Shown: positions 16,159 through 28,514 of the stretch, piece after piece
Numbering within the stretch: the stretch's first letter is position 1
Layout of the letters: each line of letters begins with the position of its first letter
Assembly (NCBI RefSeq): GCF_000428925.1
Contig: NZ_AUAW01000004.1
Span: 1-64,000, forward strand
Length of the DNA stretch: 64,000 nucleotides
Direction: 5' to 3'
Origin: Furfurilactobacillus rossiae DSM 15814
GTDB taxonomy: Bacteria; Bacillota; Bacilli; Lactobacillales; Lactobacillaceae
The notes under the pieces: generated by a model
Seen by the model: the letters and a program-made list of their open reading frames with translations, nothing else
Database searches by the model: none
What the model was told of the DNA's origin: nothing
Program-made: the position numbers and the translations under genes

Positions 16159-18807
16159 TTAGTCATTGTCGTCATCAGAATCATCAGATGTATCATCCTG
16201 ATCAGCTTCAGCACGTTTCAACAATTCGTTGACCTGTGCATCAGCGTCACCAGCTGGTTCATCGCCTGCTACTGGTGTCGTCGAATCAGCAGCCTCGCTT
16301 GAAGATGATGCCACTGTGTTATCACCATCAGTTGGTGTCGCACTAGCTGAATCATCTTCATCTTCGTCGTCGATTTCAGGTTCTACTTTGGCCATCGTTG
16401 CGACTGAGGCATCTTCATCGATCCGAATCAAATGAACCCCAAGCGCTGCACGACCTGTTTCAGAAACAGAATCGATGCTAAAGCGAATCATGACACCCTT
16501 ATTGGTTACTAGCATGATGTCTTCCGTTCCGCTAACCGTTGTTAATCCAGTCAGTGGCCCGTTCTTAGCTGTCACGTTAACGGTCTTAATCCCTTTACCA
16601 CCGCGACCCTTAATTGGGTACTCACTGGCTTTGGTTTGCTTACCGTAACCCTTCTCGCTAATAACAAGAACATGACTGTCCGGTTTCAACACGTCAGCAC
16701 CAACGACAAAGTCATCGTCACGCAAACGAATTCCGCGAACCCCGGCCGCAGAACGACCCATGTCACGAACAGCATCTTCAGCAAATGATACCGCATAACC
16801 AAGGTGAGTCCCGATAATCATGTTTTGATGACCATCCGTGATGGAAACATTCATCAACTCATCACCATCGTGCAAGTTGATGGCCTTCAGTCCATTGCTC
16901 CGAATATTACTGAATTCACTAACAGCCGTGCGTTTAACCACACCATGAACCGTTGTGAAGAACAAGTAATTATTGCTCTCATCCGGACCACCCTTAACGT
17001 TGATCACCGCTTGAATACGCTCACCGGCATCCACACCAAGTAAGTTAATCACTGGAATTCCCTTAGCTGTTCGGCCATATTCAGGAATTTCGTAGCCCTT
17101 CATGGCATAAACTTTCCCAGTGTTGGTAAACATCATCAACCGGTCATGAGTCGACGTAGAAATTAAGTGTTCGATGAAATCGTCATCATGAACGTTCATC
17201 CCTTGAACCCCACGACCACCACGATGTTGAGCTTTGAACTCAGTTGTTGGTAGACGTTTGATATAACCATTGTGGGTCAACGTCACAATGACGTCTTCTT
17301 CTTCGATTAAATCTTCGTCTTCAATATTCGAAATGTCACCGACCTGTAACTCAGTCCGTCGTTTGTCACCAAACTTAGTCTGAATTTCAAGTAGTTCTTG
17401 GTAGATGATTTCGTTGATCCGTGAATCATGGGCCAAGATATCCTTGTAATCAGCGATATCTTTCATCAACCCAGTGTATTCATCTTCAATTTTGCCACGT
17501 TCCAAACCAGTTAACCGAACCAGCCGCATGTCCAAAATGGCTTGCGCCTGTTTATCAGACAACGAATAGTTATTCATTAACTGGGCCTTGGCAACATCAG
17601 CCGTTTGTGAATTACGAATAATCGAAATAATGGCGTCAATGTGATCCAAGGCAATCCGCAAACCTTCAAGAATGTGAGCCCGTGCCTGAGCACGTTTTAA
17701 ATCAAATTCGGTCCGGCGACGGATAACACTTTCTTGATGGCGCAAGTAGTCAATCAAAATTTGCTTAAGACTAAGGACTTTTGGCGTGCCATCTTCGATA
17801 GCCAACATGTTGAAACTGAATGAGGTTTGCAACATCGTCATCTTGTACAAGTTGTTCAAAATAACGGATGCAGAAAAGTCCCGACGCGCGTCAATCACAA
17901 TCCGCATACCTTCACGATCAGATTCATCGTTGATATCCGTGATACCTTCGATACGTTTGTCACGTGCTAATTCAGCGATATGCTCAATCAATCGGGCCTT
18001 GTTAACCATGTATGGTAATTCGGTCACGATGATGCGTTCCTTGCCGTTCTTTTGCGTTTCGATGTCAACTTTCGAACGGACGGTAATGGATCCCTTACCC
18101 GTTTCGTAAGCCTTCCGAATACCGGCCTTACCCATGACGATCGCACCAGTTGGGAAGTCTGGTCCCGGAATAGCTTCCATTAGATCAGCCGTTGTAGCAT
18201 CTGGGTTGTCCATTAAAATGTGGATACCCTTGATAACTTCAGCCAAGTTATGCGGTGGAATACTCGTAGCCATCCCCACGGCAATCCCTGAAGCACCATT
18301 AACTAACAGGTTAGGGAATCGCGCTGGCAATACCGTTGGTTCACGTTCTGTACCGTCATAGTTGTCTTGGAAATCAATCGTGTTTTTATTGATATCGCGT
18401 AACATTTCCAGTGCAATCTTGCTCATCCGCACTTCCGTGTAACGCATAGCAGCCGCACCGTCACCATCGACAGAACCGAAGTTCCCGTGACCGTCAACTA
18501 ACATATACCGGTAACTAAAGTCTTGTGCCATCCGCACCATGGATTCGTAAACGGCACTGTCACCATGTGGGTGATACTTACCCAAAACGTCCCCAACGAT
18601 TCTGGCGGACTTTTTGTAGGGTTTGTCCGGTGTATTGCCAAGTTCATGCATATCGTACAAAATCCGGCGGTGAACCGGCTTCATTCCGTCACGAACATCT
18701 GGCAGCGCCCGGGCGACAATAACGGACATCGCATAATCCAAAAATGATGTCCGCATCGTTTGCGACAAATTGACGTCGGTGATGCGACTCGGTAAATCTT
18801 CGCTCAT
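16159..18807 (-). CDS. gyrA: DNA gyrase subunit A
   Basis: 882 residues, long for GyrA because of an acidic, low-complexity tail of about 65 residues (Asp/Glu/Ser/Thr-rich from about residue 810). The N-terminal breakage-reunion domain has [18 protein letters not shown], the QRDR-region [19 protein letters not shown], and the catalytic tyrosine in [10 protein letters not shown]. The C-terminal beta-propeller includes the GyrA box QHRGGRGVQ. With GyrB it makes the A2B2 enzyme that introduces negative supercoils. It follows gyrB by ~60 nt. The QRDR reads GDSAVYE, that is Ser and Glu at the positions changed in quinolone resistance. Confidence 0.98.
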   Translation of the reverse strand: MSEDLPSRITDVNLSQTMRTSFLDYAMSVIVARALPDVRDGMKPVHRRILYDMHELGNTPDKPYKKSARIVGDVLGKYHPHGDSAVYESMVRMAQDFSYRYMLVDGHGNFGSVDGDGAAAMRYTEVRMSKIALEMLRDINKNTIDFQDNYDGTEREPTVLPARFPNLLVNGASGIAVGMATSIPPHNLAEVIKGIHILMDNPDATTADLMEAIPGPDFPTGAIVMGKAGIRKAYETGKGSITVRSKVDIETQKNGKERIIVTELPYMVNKARLIEHIAELARDKRIEGITDINDESDREGMRIVIDARRDFSASVILNNLYKMTMLQTSFSFNMLAIEDGTPKVLSLKQILIDYLRHQESVIRRRTEFDLKRAQARAHILEGLRIALDHIDAIISIIRNSQTADVAKAQLMNNYSLSDKQAQAILDMRLVRLTGLERGKIEDEYTGLMKDIADYKDILAHDSRINEIIYQELLEIQTKFGDKRRTELQVGDISNIEDEDLIEEEDVIVTLTHNGYIKRLPTTEFKAQHRGGRGVQGMNVHDDDFIEHLISTSTHDRLMMFTNTGKVYAMKGYEIPEYGRTAKGIPVINLLGVDAGERIQAVINVKGGPDESNNYLFFTTVHGVVKRTAVSEFSNIRSNGLKAINLHDGDELMNVSITDGHQNMIIGTHLGYAVSFAEDAVRDMGRSAAGVRGIRLRDDDFVVGADVLKPDSHVLVISEKGYGKQTKASEYPIKGRGGKGIKTVNVTAKNGPLTGLTTVSGTEDIMLVTNKGVMIRFSIDSVSETGRAALGVHLIRIDEDASVATMAKVEPEIDDEDEDDSASATPTDGDNTVASSSSEAADSTTPVAGDEPAGDADAQVNELLKRAEADQDDTSDDSDDDND

Positions 18808-18870
18808 TTCGCTACTCCTTTGTCTTCGTTCTTACGTCGGTGCTCTAGTGCCCTAATTTATGCAAACAAA

Positions 18871-20913
<2,043 letters not shown>

Positions 20914-20987
20914 TCAAACGTGGTCCAGCATCTAAAAACGGACCGTTAACCACGTTGCTCAAAAACTGCTGCTTACTAACTTGTTAC

Positions 20988-22172
20988 TTACTCCTGTTGT
21001 GTTTCCCGTCCATCGTCACCGTTTTGACTATCACTACCATCGCTTGATGATACTGATTCATCCTGACTTAAATGACCGCTGGCAATATTGAATATCGTCG
21101 GATCATTGATCAGTTTGCGGGCAATACCGCTTAACGATGTAGTGGTTAGAAAGGTCTGAACCTTATCTTGAATAGACCGCAACAGGTGTGTCTGCCTTGC
21201 ATCATCCAGTTCACTCAGCACATCATCTAGTAACAACACTGGGTATTCACCTGTGATTGCCTTCATCAAATCAATTTCAGCTAGTTTCACAGATAATGCC
21301 GTCGTCCGTTGCTGACCTTGTGAGCCAAACGTCTGGACATTTTTGCCGTTAACCATGAAGTGAAGGTCGTCGCGGTGAGGGCCAATTAATGTCGTCCCTT
21401 GCTCGATTTCCTTCGCTTGTTGTCGCTCAAACTGTTCCTGATACGCTTTGTATAAGGCATCAACACTTTGTTCGCGCATTGCTTTAATCTGGTTAACGTA
21501 TTCAAACGCGAGTTCTTCGCGTTCTTGCGAAATCACTTTATGCACTTGTTGCGCCCAAACGGCCAATTGATCAAGAAAATTCAACCGTGCTGCAACAATT
21601 TCAGCGCCAAACGCAGCTAATTGATCACTCAACACCCCGAGATAAACCAAATCCTTAGCCTGTTTACGTTGTAATTGTCGCAAGTAATTATTTCGCTGCC
21701 GCAAAATTGACCGATACTGGCCAGCGTTATACAGATACTTAGGACTCATTTGCCCAAATTCTTGGTCAATGAAATGCCTTCGCACTGATGGCGACCCTTT
21801 AACCAGCTCCAAATCCTCTGGGGCAAACAAAATCACGTTAAGATTGCCCACATAAGCCGATAAACGAGCCTGCTCAAGGTGGTTCACCTTGGCTTTTTTG
21901 CCTTTCTTGCTAAACGTCAGCTCTAATGGCGTAACCGTATTCGTTTTATGAACACGACCAGCAACTAGGGCCTCATTAGCCTGCCAGCCAATTAAGTCAC
22001 GATCGTTTGCCGTTCTGTGTGAACGCGTCAAGGCTAAAACGTAAATTGCTTCCAGCAGGTTTGTCTTCCCCTGTGCATTTTCGCCCAGTAACACATTCAC
22101 ACCTTGATTAAACTTGACGTCAAGGTCAGCGTAATTACGAAAATTCTTGAGGTGTAAACCTTCCAGGTACAT
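20988..22172 (-). CDS. recF: DNA replication and repair protein RecF
   Basis: 394 residues; family length is ~370, the excess being a Ser/Asp/Gln-rich C-terminal tail of ~25 residues. Walker A is [17 protein letters not shown]. The ABC signature region is [23 protein letters not shown] and Walker B is [14 protein letters not shown]. RecF is an SMC-like ATPase that helps load RecA at gaps with RecO/RecR. It starts directly at the base after the yaaA stop codon, the classical coupled arrangement. Confidence 0.97.
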   Translation of the reverse strand: MYLEGLHLKNFRNYADLDVKFNQGVNVLLGENAQGKTNLLEAIYVLALTRSHRTANDRDLIGWQANEALVAGRVHKTNTVTPLELTFSKKGKKAKVNHLEQARLSAYVGNLNVILFAPEDLELVKGSPSVRRHFIDQEFGQMSPKYLYNAGQYRSILRQRNNYLRQLQRKQAKDLVYLGVLSDQLAAFGAEIVAARLNFLDQLAVWAQQVHKVISQEREELAFEYVNQIKAMREQSVDALYKAYQEQFERQQAKEIEQGTTLIGPHRDDLHFMVNGKNVQTFGSQGQQRTTALSVKLAEIDLMKAITGEYPVLLLDDVLSELDDARQTHLLRSIQDKVQTFLTTTSLSGIARKLINDPTIFNIASGHLSQDESVSSSDGSDSQNGDDGRETQQE

Positions 22173-22421
22173 TTACGCATCCTTTTCCGTCGTGTCTGCT
22201 GACTGATTTTGCCGTATAAAAAATAGCCCTACATCTGGGACATCTACTGAATCACCAGGATAAAGTTTACGACCACGACGATCATCCGGTTCGTTATTAA
22301 CGGATACTGAATGCTCGCGTAAGTACCACTTAGCCTGGCCGCCTGAATCAACAACTGATTCTTCTTTCAATAGTTGGCCCAAAGTAATGAAGGCTGTCTT
22401 GATTAAAACTTCTTTTTTCAC
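22173..22421 (-). CDS. yaaA: S4-domain RNA-binding protein YaaA
   Basis: About 82 residues with the S4-like fold: ITLGQLLKEESVVDSGGQAKWYLREHSVSVNNEPDDRRGRKLYPGD matches Bacillus YaaA. The family is always found between dnaN and recF; its role is probably RNA or ribosome binding and is not settled. I prefer the GTG at 22419-22421 because AAGGGATGG lies about 10 nt upstream. An ATG four codons earlier (22431-22433) has its only AAGGG immediately adjacent, too close to work. First gene of a yaaA-recF-gyrB-gyrA transcript with its own promoter. Confidence 0.9.
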   Translation of the reverse strand: MKKEVLIKTAFITLGQLLKEESVVDSGGQAKWYLREHSVSVNNEPDDRRGRKLYPGDSVDVPDVGLFFIRQNQSADTTEKDA

Positions 22422-22451
22422 AATCAACACCATCCCTTACTTACAGTAACT

Positions 22452-22480
22452 ATTATACCGTTTTCAGAACCGAAAAACAA
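22452..22480 (-). promoter_or_regulatory. Promoter of yaaA-recF-gyrB-gyrA
   Basis: Minus-strand TTGTTT (22475-22480), 17 bases, then TATAAT (22452-22457), a strong sigma-A promoter. Together with the dnaN terminator it makes this unit independent of dnaA-dnaN. The rest of the 22434-22785 gap shows no gene. Confidence 0.75.
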
Positions 22481-22720
22481 TTAATTAACCGGTTTTTACG
22501 CCCTATAATCGATTTTATATCTTTTTAAATACCCGATACTAACGAACCCTCAAAATGGCTAAGAGACGCTTTAAACGCAAAATACGACAAAATCGCCTTA
22601 AAAAACGACTTTTATTCCGAATCTTGGCGTTGTGTTTCTAATTCCCACGTTCTGTCGTTTGAAATTATCGCAAACATCCCAACCACAGAATGTGACTTTC
22701 ACAAGATTGACACAAAAAAG

Positions 22721-22759
22721 AGCACCCCCGAGACCAAAATACTACTGGTCTTGGAGTGC
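22721..22759 (-). terminator. dnaN terminator
   Basis: AGCACCCCCGAGACCA (22721-22736) pairs with TGGTCTTGGAGTGCT (22745-22759), followed by TTTTTTG on the minus strand. Confidence 0.9.
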
Positions 22760-22785
22760 TCCTTTTGGGTTACTTATGCAATCAA

Positions 22786-23925
22786 CTAAAACGTCCGCAC
22801 AGGTGTAATTAGCTGAATAAAGTTTTGTTCATCCTCACTTGGGACCAAGGTGAATGGTCGTAAAGCTGAAGTGAAGCTTAATTTAATCTGTGATTGACCA
22901 AAGGAACGCAATGCATCCTTCAGGTAGTCTGGGTTAAATGAAATCTCTAAGTCTGAACCTTCTAGGCTGATGGCTGATAGATTTTCTTCAACAGCACCAA
23001 CATCTGGTGAGTTGCCGAAAATTGTGGCCGATTTTTCTTCACCCTTCAGCGTAATTTTAACCACGTTGTTCCGACTTTCATGTGATAACAATGATGCACG
23101 TTCAATAGCAGATAGTAACGTTGGTGCAGAGATTTCCATAGTCGTGTCAGATTCACTAGGAATCAAACGTGACGTATCTGGATAATTACCTTCTAGCAAA
23201 CGTGAATAGAACGATGTGTCACCAAGTAAGAAGAGCACTTGGTTTTCAGCTAGGCGCATCTTAACGTCAGTGCTGTCTTCGCCAATCATCCGTGATAGTT
23301 CAACTAAGGATTTTCCGGGGATGATTACGTCGTGAGTTTCGGTCGCCGGCGTCGGTAGAGTAACTTTGCGCTGACTTAAACGATGTGAATCAGTCGCAAC
23401 AGCCGTAAATTGATCACCGGCCAAAGTAAAGTGCACTCCAGTTAAAATTGGACGACTTTCTTGGTTCGAAACGGCAATAACCGTAGTGTTGATAATGTCA
23501 CGAAAAACATCACCAGCCAACGTTACTTCATCATCACTTTCAATTTCAGGTAAGTGTGGGTAACTATTGGCATCCAAACCATTGATCGTAAAGGCAGCTG
23601 CTCCAGAGGTAATGTTTGCCTGAAAACCCTCTTTAACCGCAACAGTCATTGTAGCTTCTGGTAAACGTTTGACAATTTCACCAAAGAAACGTGCTGGTAA
23701 AACAATGTTACCGGCTTCTTCAACATTTAGTTCTGCGTTTTCATCATCTGCACGGAGCGTGGTTTCAATTGAAATATCAGTATCAGATCCGGTAAAGGTG
23801 ATTTCGTTGCTGGTAACTTCTAGTTTTAAACCGGTTAATATCGGAATTGTCGTTTTTGTAGAAATAGCACGTGAAACATCATTGAGCTTTTTAATAAAAC
23901 TTTGTCGATTGACCGTAAATTTCAT
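22786..23925 (-). CDS. dnaN: DNA polymerase III beta subunit (sliding clamp)
   Basis: 379 residues, standard. It starts MKFTVNRQSFIKKLNDVSRAISTKTTIPILTGLKLEV, contains LPARFFGEIVKRLPE and VATDSHRLSQRKV, and ends PSEDEQNFIQLITPVRTF, all clamp features. The dimeric ring tethers Pol III and other enzymes to DNA. It lies 228 nt after dnaA, the gap holding the DnaA-trio unwinding element of oriC. A GGGGC-AAA-GCCCC hairpin (23957-23969) precedes the ribosome-binding site. Confidence 0.98.
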   Translation of the reverse strand: MKFTVNRQSFIKKLNDVSRAISTKTTIPILTGLKLEVTSNEITFTGSDTDISIETTLRADDENAELNVEEAGNIVLPARFFGEIVKRLPEATMTVAVKEGFQANITSGAAAFTINGLDANSYPHLPEIESDDEVTLAGDVFRDIINTTVIAVSNQESRPILTGVHFTLAGDQFTAVATDSHRLSQRKVTLPTPATETHDVIIPGKSLVELSRMIGEDSTDVKMRLAENQVLFLLGDTSFYSRLLEGNYPDTSRLIPSESDTTMEISAPTLLSAIERASLLSHESRNNVVKITLKGEEKSATIFGNSPDVGAVEENLSAISLEGSDLEISFNPDYLKDALRSFGQSQIKLSFTSALRPFTLVPSEDEQNFIQLITPVRTF

Positions 23926-23971
23926 TCTTAGTCCCCCAAAGTGGTTTATGTAATTTGGGGCAAAGCCCCAT

Positions 23972-24112
23972 TACTTATTTAAGATATAAAGATAGTCGTA
24001 GTAGTAGGCAGTGTGGATACTGTGGAAAACCAAGAATTCCAAGAGCTGGTAAAGTTTTCCACCTGTGGATAACTTAAGTAAAACTCAGATGGTTTCGATT
24101 CACTTATCCACA
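23972..24112. other. oriC unwinding region (DUE, DnaA-trio, DnaA boxes) between dnaA and dnaN
   Basis: In the dnaA-to-dnaN direction the order is DnaA boxes, trio repeats, then AT-rich DNA. Boxes: TTATCCACA (24104-24112), TGTGGATAA (24064-24072), TGTGGATAC (24012-24020) and TGTGGAAAA (24021-24029). Trios: five contiguous TAG-type triplets (TAG TCG TAG TAG TAG) at 23993-24007, four bases from the box at 24012. The AT-rich tract is 23972-23992. This is the layout of the basal unwinding system defined in Bacillus subtilis. Confidence 0.88.
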
Positions 24113-24153
24113 GGTCCTAACGACGTCCTGCCCCCATGATACGCCAGTTTTTA

Positions 24154-25488
24154 CTAGCGTTGTATCTCAATTTTAAGCTGCTGAATGTTTTCAGCAAGTT
24201 TTGCGTCGTTTGAAATGCTCTCGGCAATTTTATCGCAAGAATGCAAAACAGTTGTATGATCTTTGCCACCAAAGGCTTTACCGATTTTTGGCAAGGATGA
24301 ATTCGTTAATTCACGGGCTAGATACATAGCGATTTGTCGTGGAACAACGATCTCCTTCATCCGCTTTTTACCCTTAAGATCGACGAGATTAACGTCAAAG
24401 TAGCTTGCAACCTTCTGTTGAATGAGTTCGATTGTAAGTGTTGGTTTGCTTTCAAGATTAAGACTCTTCAATGCGTTGTGAACTAAGTCTTCATCAATCG
24501 GCTTCTTTTGAAGGCGCGAATAGGCCTGTACACGTGCGAGCGCGCCCTCTAATTCACGGACGTTACTATTGACCTGGCTGGCAATAATTTCGAGTGCATC
24601 GTCAGGGATTTCAATTTGTTCCCGTTCAGCTTTATTACGTAAAATGGCAATCCGTGTTTCTAAGTCAGGAGCCGTAATGTCAACGGATAGGCCCCATTTG
24701 AAGCGACTTACTAAGCGGTCTTGTAACTTAGGAATCTCGTTGGGCAAGCGGTCAGACGTCAACACGATTTGTTTACTATTATTGTAAAGTTGCTCAAACG
24801 TATGGAAGAACTCTTCCTGAGTCCCTTCCTTGTCTGCAAAGAATTGGATATCGTCCACAAGGAGTAGATCAACGTACCGATACTTCAACCTAAATTGTTC
24901 CTGAGTCTTGTCACGGATTGACATAACCATATCATTGGTGAACTCTTCACTGGTGACGTACATAACGTTGGTATTAGGGTTACGGGCAATCATGGCATGA
25001 CCGATGGCGTGCATTAAATGTGTTTTACCTAAGCCAACACCACCATAGAGAAACAAGGGATTATACAAGGTACCGGGTTCCTCAGAAACCGCCATGGCAG
25101 CCGCATTCGCCATCTGGTTCCCCTTACCAATAACGAATGTATCAAACGTGTATTTGTCATTCAACGAGTTTGCATGATTGGTAACTTCAGGTGTGGCAGT
25201 GTCAGTAACAGGTTCTTGTACTGTTGGCTGAGCAGGTTGCTCACCTTCAATGACGTATTCTGGTTCCAATTCAGCTTGAAAATCAGAGAAAGCAAATTCG
25301 ACCAGTTTGGGGGTTAGCGTTCGCTCCCAGTAGTCTTTATGAAGCTGGGAAGGAACTTGTAAAACGAAGCGTGGCGGCTGGTAAGAAAGTGGCAGTGCTG
25401 ATTCGACCCACGTATTAAAGGTAACGGGTGACAAATTAGCGCGGAAACTTTCTTTTAAACCATCCCAGAGTGTGTTTTTATCGACCAC
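24154..25488 (-). CDS. dnaA: Chromosomal replication initiator protein DnaA
   Basis: 444 residues. Domain I (1-~85, DnaB/SirA-type interaction) starts [30 protein letters not shown] short linker follows, then the AAA+ domain III with Walker [20 protein letters not shown] and Walker [12 protein letters not shown]. Domain IV carries the DnaA-box-binding signature [19 protein letters not shown]. The GTG start has AGGAGG 8 nt upstream. DnaA boxes flank the gene on both sides, so it probably controls itself. Minus strand; the neighbouring rpmH side runs the other way. Confidence 0.99.
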   Translation of the reverse strand: MVDKNTLWDGLKESFRANLSPVTFNTWVESALPLSYQPPRFVLQVPSQLHKDYWERTLTPKLVEFAFSDFQAELEPEYVIEGEQPAQPTVQEPVTDTATPEVTNHANSLNDKYTFDTFVIGKGNQMANAAAMAVSEEPGTLYNPLFLYGGVGLGKTHLMHAIGHAMIARNPNTNVMYVTSEEFTNDMVMSIRDKTQEQFRLKYRYVDLLLVDDIQFFADKEGTQEEFFHTFEQLYNNSKQIVLTSDRLPNEIPKLQDRLVSRFKWGLSVDITAPDLETRIAILRNKAEREQIEIPDDALEIIASQVNSNVRELEGALARVQAYSRLQKKPIDEDLVHNALKSLNLESKPTLTIELIQQKVASYFDVNLVDLKGKKRMKEIVVPRQIAMYLARELTNSSLPKIGKAFGGKDHTTVLHSCDKIAESISNDAKLAENIQQLKIEIQR

Positions 25489-25591
25489 CGATGAAGCCTC
25501 CTAGAATGAATTATGCATAAACAGTAATAATTTATGACGAAAATAAAAATAACAAAATCTGCAAGGACAACTTTAGCATGAACAAACAGAG

Positions 25592-25896
25592 TTTTCCACA
25601 GGTTCCACAGAACAAGTTACGAATGTTCCACAGGATTGTGTGAAGGTTATCCACAGGAGCGTTGAAAAATCGGGATTTAGTCTCTGTGAAACAAGTTTTC
25701 CACCGATGATTGTTATTAAATAACGTTGAGAACAATAGCTTTCGAAAAGTTATCCACAGAAAAAATCGGGGGTGTGGATAACTTTTCAAAGGGCTGTGGA
25801 TTTGTGTATTTTGTTGTTAAAATCCTGTGGAAATAACGTTTTTTAAAATCTAAAATCCACTGAACCTGTGGATTAGTTTTGCCAATCTGTGGATAA
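25592..25896. other. oriC DnaA-box cluster upstream of dnaA (incAB-type)
   Basis: Exact or near-exact 9-mers: TTATCCACA at 25647-25655 and 25750-25758; TGTGGATAA at 25773-25781 and 25888-25896; TGTGGATTT at 25795-25803; TGTGGATTA at 25867-25875. Relaxed ones include TTTTCCACA at 25592-25600 and TGTTCCACA at 25624-25632. The cluster spans ~300 bp in both orientations in an AT-rich, gene-free stretch. With the dnaA-dnaN cluster it makes a bipartite origin. Confidence 0.9.
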
Positions 25897-25934
25897 CTTT
25901 TGCCCCACAAATTACCGGAATCGACAATTTGTTG

Positions 25935-25963
25935 TTTGCAAGTAACTCTGTCTATGATATTAT
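25935..25963 (+). promoter_or_regulatory. rpmH promoter
   Basis: TTTGCA (25935-25940), 17 bases, TATTAT (25958-25963), or TTGCAA with a 16-base spacer. It gives a ~130-nt leader before rpmH. No gene is seen in 25904-26102. Confidence 0.6.
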
Positions 25964-26102
25964 ATTTAGGAACTGCATGAGTTTTCTCGTGCGCTAGCTT
26001 TTAGCTAATCAACCATATATGTAACGCTGGATATCCAAGTGTGTCGTCACGTCACCACTAAGGTATCTGTGTCGTAACGATCCAAAGGAGGTGCAATCCA
26101 AC

Positions 26103-26237
26103 ATGAAAAGAACTTACCAACCAAAGAAGCGTCATCGATCACGTGTCCATGGTTTCCGGAAACGGATGAGCACAAGTAACGGCCGTCAGGTGTTAGCACG
26201 TCGGCGCCAAAAGGGCAGAAAAGTATTATCTGCATAA
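26103..26237 (+). CDS. rpmH: 50S ribosomal protein L34
   Basis: 44 residues, the exact family length. It starts [18 protein letters not shown], then [17 protein letters not shown], and ends KGRKVLSA, an unmistakable L34. AAAGGAGGTGCAATCCAAC precedes the ATG. It is the first gene to the right of oriC and is conserved there in most bacteria. A terminator follows directly, so most transcripts end before rnpA, matching the excess of L34 over RNase P protein. Confidence 0.99.
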
Positions 26238-26242
26238 AAACA

Positions 26243-26266
26243 GGCCACTGATATTTTTCAGTGACC
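26243..26266 (+). terminator. rpmH terminator/attenuator
   Basis: GGCCACTGA pairs with TCAGTGACC (one C-A mismatch), followed by a long T-rich run at 26267-26280. Confidence 0.88.
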
Positions 26267-26347
26267 TTTTTTATTTTTTTAGTCCACGATGACCATTAGT
26301 GTTGGTTTTGTGGCGTTGAATCATTTTAGTTGAGGAGATTCGGACCA

Positions 26348-26692
26348 TTGAGAAAGTCATACCGCATCAAAAAAGAAAGCGAATTTCAAACGGTCTTTGA
26401 AACCAGAAACTCGATTGCCAACCGTCAGTTTGTTATCTATACAATGGATAAACCAGAGCAGCCACATTTTCGTGTTGGTATTTCTGTTGGTAAGAAAATT
26501 GGCAACGCTGTCCATCGTAACTGGGTTAAGCGTCGAATTCGTCAGTCATTGTTGGAGTTAAAACCAATGCTTCGTCAGGACGTCGACTTCTTAGTTATCG
26601 CGCGACCTTCAGCTGATGGGCTATCAATGGCCGAAATCAAAGAAAACCTGACGCATGCGTTACGTTTGGCAAAGTTGCTGGATGCAGAGTAG
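26348..26692 (+). CDS. rnpA: Ribonuclease P protein component
   Basis: 114 residues. It starts [17 protein letters not shown] and has the RNase P signature [27 protein letters not shown]. It binds the RNA subunit and assists 5' maturation of tRNAs. The start is TTG at 26348-26350, 11 nt after GAGGAG. An in-frame TTG six codons earlier (26330) overlaps that ribosome-binding site and is unlikely. Located between rpmH and yidC as usual. Confidence 0.97.
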   Translation: MRKSYRIKKESEFQTVFETRNSIANRQFVIYTMDKPEQPHFRVGISVGKKIGNAVHRNWVKRRIRQSLLELKPMLRQDVDFLVIARPSADGLSMAEIKENLTHALRLAKLLDAE

Positions 26693-26761
26693 CGTTACAG
26701 CACAATATGAGTGGGCAACATAGGCATTATCAAAATGAATGAAGTAAATGAGGAAAAAATC

Positions 26762-27616
26762 GTGAAGTCAAACGGAAAACGCTCCGGCCGTAAAAGCCGA
26801 CGACGATTAGCGCTGACCATGATTGCTGCAGCCAGTTTATTCTTGGCAGCGTGTGGTAAAAAGCCAATCACCAGCAGTAGTACAGGATTTTGGGATCACA
26901 CGATTCTGTATAATTTAAGTCAATTCATCATTTGGCTGAGTCATGTATTCGGTGGTTATGGGATGGGGATCATTATGATCACCCTGATCATCCGGATCAT
27001 CATTTTGCCATTAATGATTTATCAAACGCGTTCAATGCGGCGGATGCAAGAAATTCAGCCACAGTTGTCGGCGTTGCAAAAGAAATACAAGTCGCGTGAT
27101 ACGGCTACGCAACAAAAGCTTCAGGAAGAAACACGGAAATTATATGCTGAAGTTGGCTATAACCCAGTTTCAGGATGTTTGCCACTGATTGTTCAGATGC
27201 CAATTATTTGGGCATTGTATCAAGCAATTTATCGGACATCAGCATTGAAGACGGGTTCATTCTTATGGATGCAGCTTGGGGATCGCGATCCTTACTTCAT
27301 TTTGCCAATTCTTGCCGCCGTCTTCACTTTCATTAGTTCTTGGTTGAGTGTTAAGAGTCAGCCAGAGAGTAACTCAATGAATATCGTGATGGTTTGGGGG
27401 ATGCCAGTGATCATCTTCTTCACTGCCGTATCCGTACCAACAGCGCTGTCATTATACTGGGTAATTTCAAACGCCTTCCAGGCTGGTCAAACATTGCTGA
27501 TTCAGAATCCTTGGAAGATTAACCGTGAGCGTGAAGAACGTGAAACGGCTAAGCGCGATCAAGCGAAAGCCAAGCAGCGAGCAATCAAAAAGGCTCGTCG
27601 GTCACGACGTCGTTAA
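26762..27616 (+). CDS. yidC: Membrane protein insertase YidC (lipoprotein form)
   Basis: 284 residues from the GTG at 26762, which has AATGAGG 8 nt upstream. The first residues are basic (KSNGKRSGRKSRRR), then hydrophobic, ending at a lipobox LAAC, so the protein is a lipoprotein as in other Gram-positive YidC. Five core membrane helices follow, with the conserved YNPVSGCLPLIVQMPIIWALYQAI segment and a basic C-terminal tail rich in Lys/Arg. YidC inserts membrane proteins alone or with Sec. Two in-frame starts further upstream (GTG 26711, ATG 26735) would give an odd pre-signal extension. Confidence 0.94.
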   Translation: MKSNGKRSGRKSRRRLALTMIAAASLFLAACGKKPITSSSTGFWDHTILYNLSQFIIWLSHVFGGYGMGIIMITLIIRIIILPLMIYQTRSMRRMQEIQPQLSALQKKYKSRDTATQQKLQEETRKLYAEVGYNPVSGCLPLIVQMPIIWALYQAIYRTSALKTGSFLWMQLGDRDPYFILPILAAVFTFISSWLSVKSQPESNSMNIVMVWGMPVIIFFTAVSVPTALSLYWVISNAFQAGQTLLIQNPWKINREREERETAKRDQAKAKQRAIKKARRSRRR

Positions 27617-27633
27617 TTCAATAAATGATTGAA

Positions 27634-27679
27634 AAATCTGCACGCCTCATCAATTTGATGAAGCGTGCAGATTTTTTTG
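27634..27679 (+). terminator. yidC terminator
   Basis: AAATCTGCACGC pairs with GCGTGCAGATTT, with an inner CATCAA/TTGATG stem and T7 downstream. It marks the end of the rnpA-yidC unit. Confidence 0.92.
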
Positions 27680-27728
27680 AACCGTGTAAAAATTACGCTT
27701 GTTGTAAGCAAAAAAGATTATAAAATAA

Positions 27729-28199
27729 CTAATTTATTAGGCTGGACTGAACACTTTTTAGAATGTACTCAATGCGCTCTTCCATTTGATTCATGTCTTC
27801 AAGTGAATGAGTCATCAGGATGTTGATAGCCAGTGCTTCAATTCGTTTGTACCAAAACTGATAAACTTTTTTTCCTGAAGCTAATAGCTTTAAATTGTGC
27901 ACCCGTCGATCCTTTGTATCCTCGACTTGCTGGACCAAATTGAGTTTCATAAGAGCAGTAATCCGCGTTGAAAGTAGCGGACTCGACATGCGGAAAAGGT
28001 GGCTAAGCTTCGAAGATGTGATTCCTGGTTCTAAACCAATCTGAGTAACCAGTAGAATGTCGCGTAGCCCCAGTTTGGGAAGATTACCAACGTCCATGTT
28101 GACCTTCTGTAATGCATAGATATCGGCGAGGTGGCCATGAATTAACAAGGTCGTCATTCGGGCGATGTCAGCCTGCGAAGGTTGAGCTTGTTGTGTCAC
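27729..28199 (-). CDS. MarR-family transcriptional regulator
   Basis: 156 residues with a winged-helix core: LGLRDILLVTQIGLEPGITSSKLSHLFRMSSPLLSTRITALMKLNLVQQVEDTKDRRVHNLKLLASGKKVYQ matches the MarR wing with DxRxxxLxLTxxG. Helices at both ends form the dimer interface. The start is GTG at 28197-28199 with GGAG 8 nt upstream. It is divergent from the double TMEM175-like gene, so it may regulate that gene or itself. The ligand is unknown. Confidence 0.9.
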   Translation of the reverse strand: MTQQAQPSQADIARMTTLLIHGHLADIYALQKVNMDVGNLPKLGLRDILLVTQIGLEPGITSSKLSHLFRMSSPLLSTRITALMKLNLVQQVEDTKDRRVHNLKLLASGKKVYQFWYKRIEALAINILMTHSLEDMNQMEERIEYILKSVQSSLIN

Positions 28200-28514
28200 T
28201 TTAATGACTCCAATCTGTATAGCTTTTAATGTGGTTTTTAGCGCAAGTGCGCCGAGTGCGCTATGTATAGAATAGACGGGTGGTGTAAACAGTTCAAGCC
28301 GTCAATGATTACAATAACGTTACAAATGAAACTATTGCGGACATTCATTATTTATCGGCTATAAGTTTTGCGATGGATATTGGCTACACGTCGAATTAAT
28401 TTACCGATGACAACTATTTTTAGTTAAGGCTGTTGTTTGCCGCACTTTATAGTGGTGTCTATGCATAAAGAACCTTAAACTGATAATAGTTTCTATTTGG
28501 AGATGGTCAGAACG
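28200..28514. promoter_or_regulatory. Divergent promoter region MarR / TMEM175-like
   Basis: TTGCCG (28437-28442), 17 bases and TATGCA (28460-28465) form a plausible plus-strand promoter. GAAACTATT (about 28328-28336) and AATAGTTTC (about 28485-28493) are complementary and could be paired operator halves for the MarR protein. No gene is visible in this stretch. Confidence 0.4.

Noticed and set aside
16229-16435. Ser/Ala-rich plus-strand frame opposite the end of gyrA
   Set aside because: It is the antisense of the acidic gyrA tail and has no ribosome-binding site.
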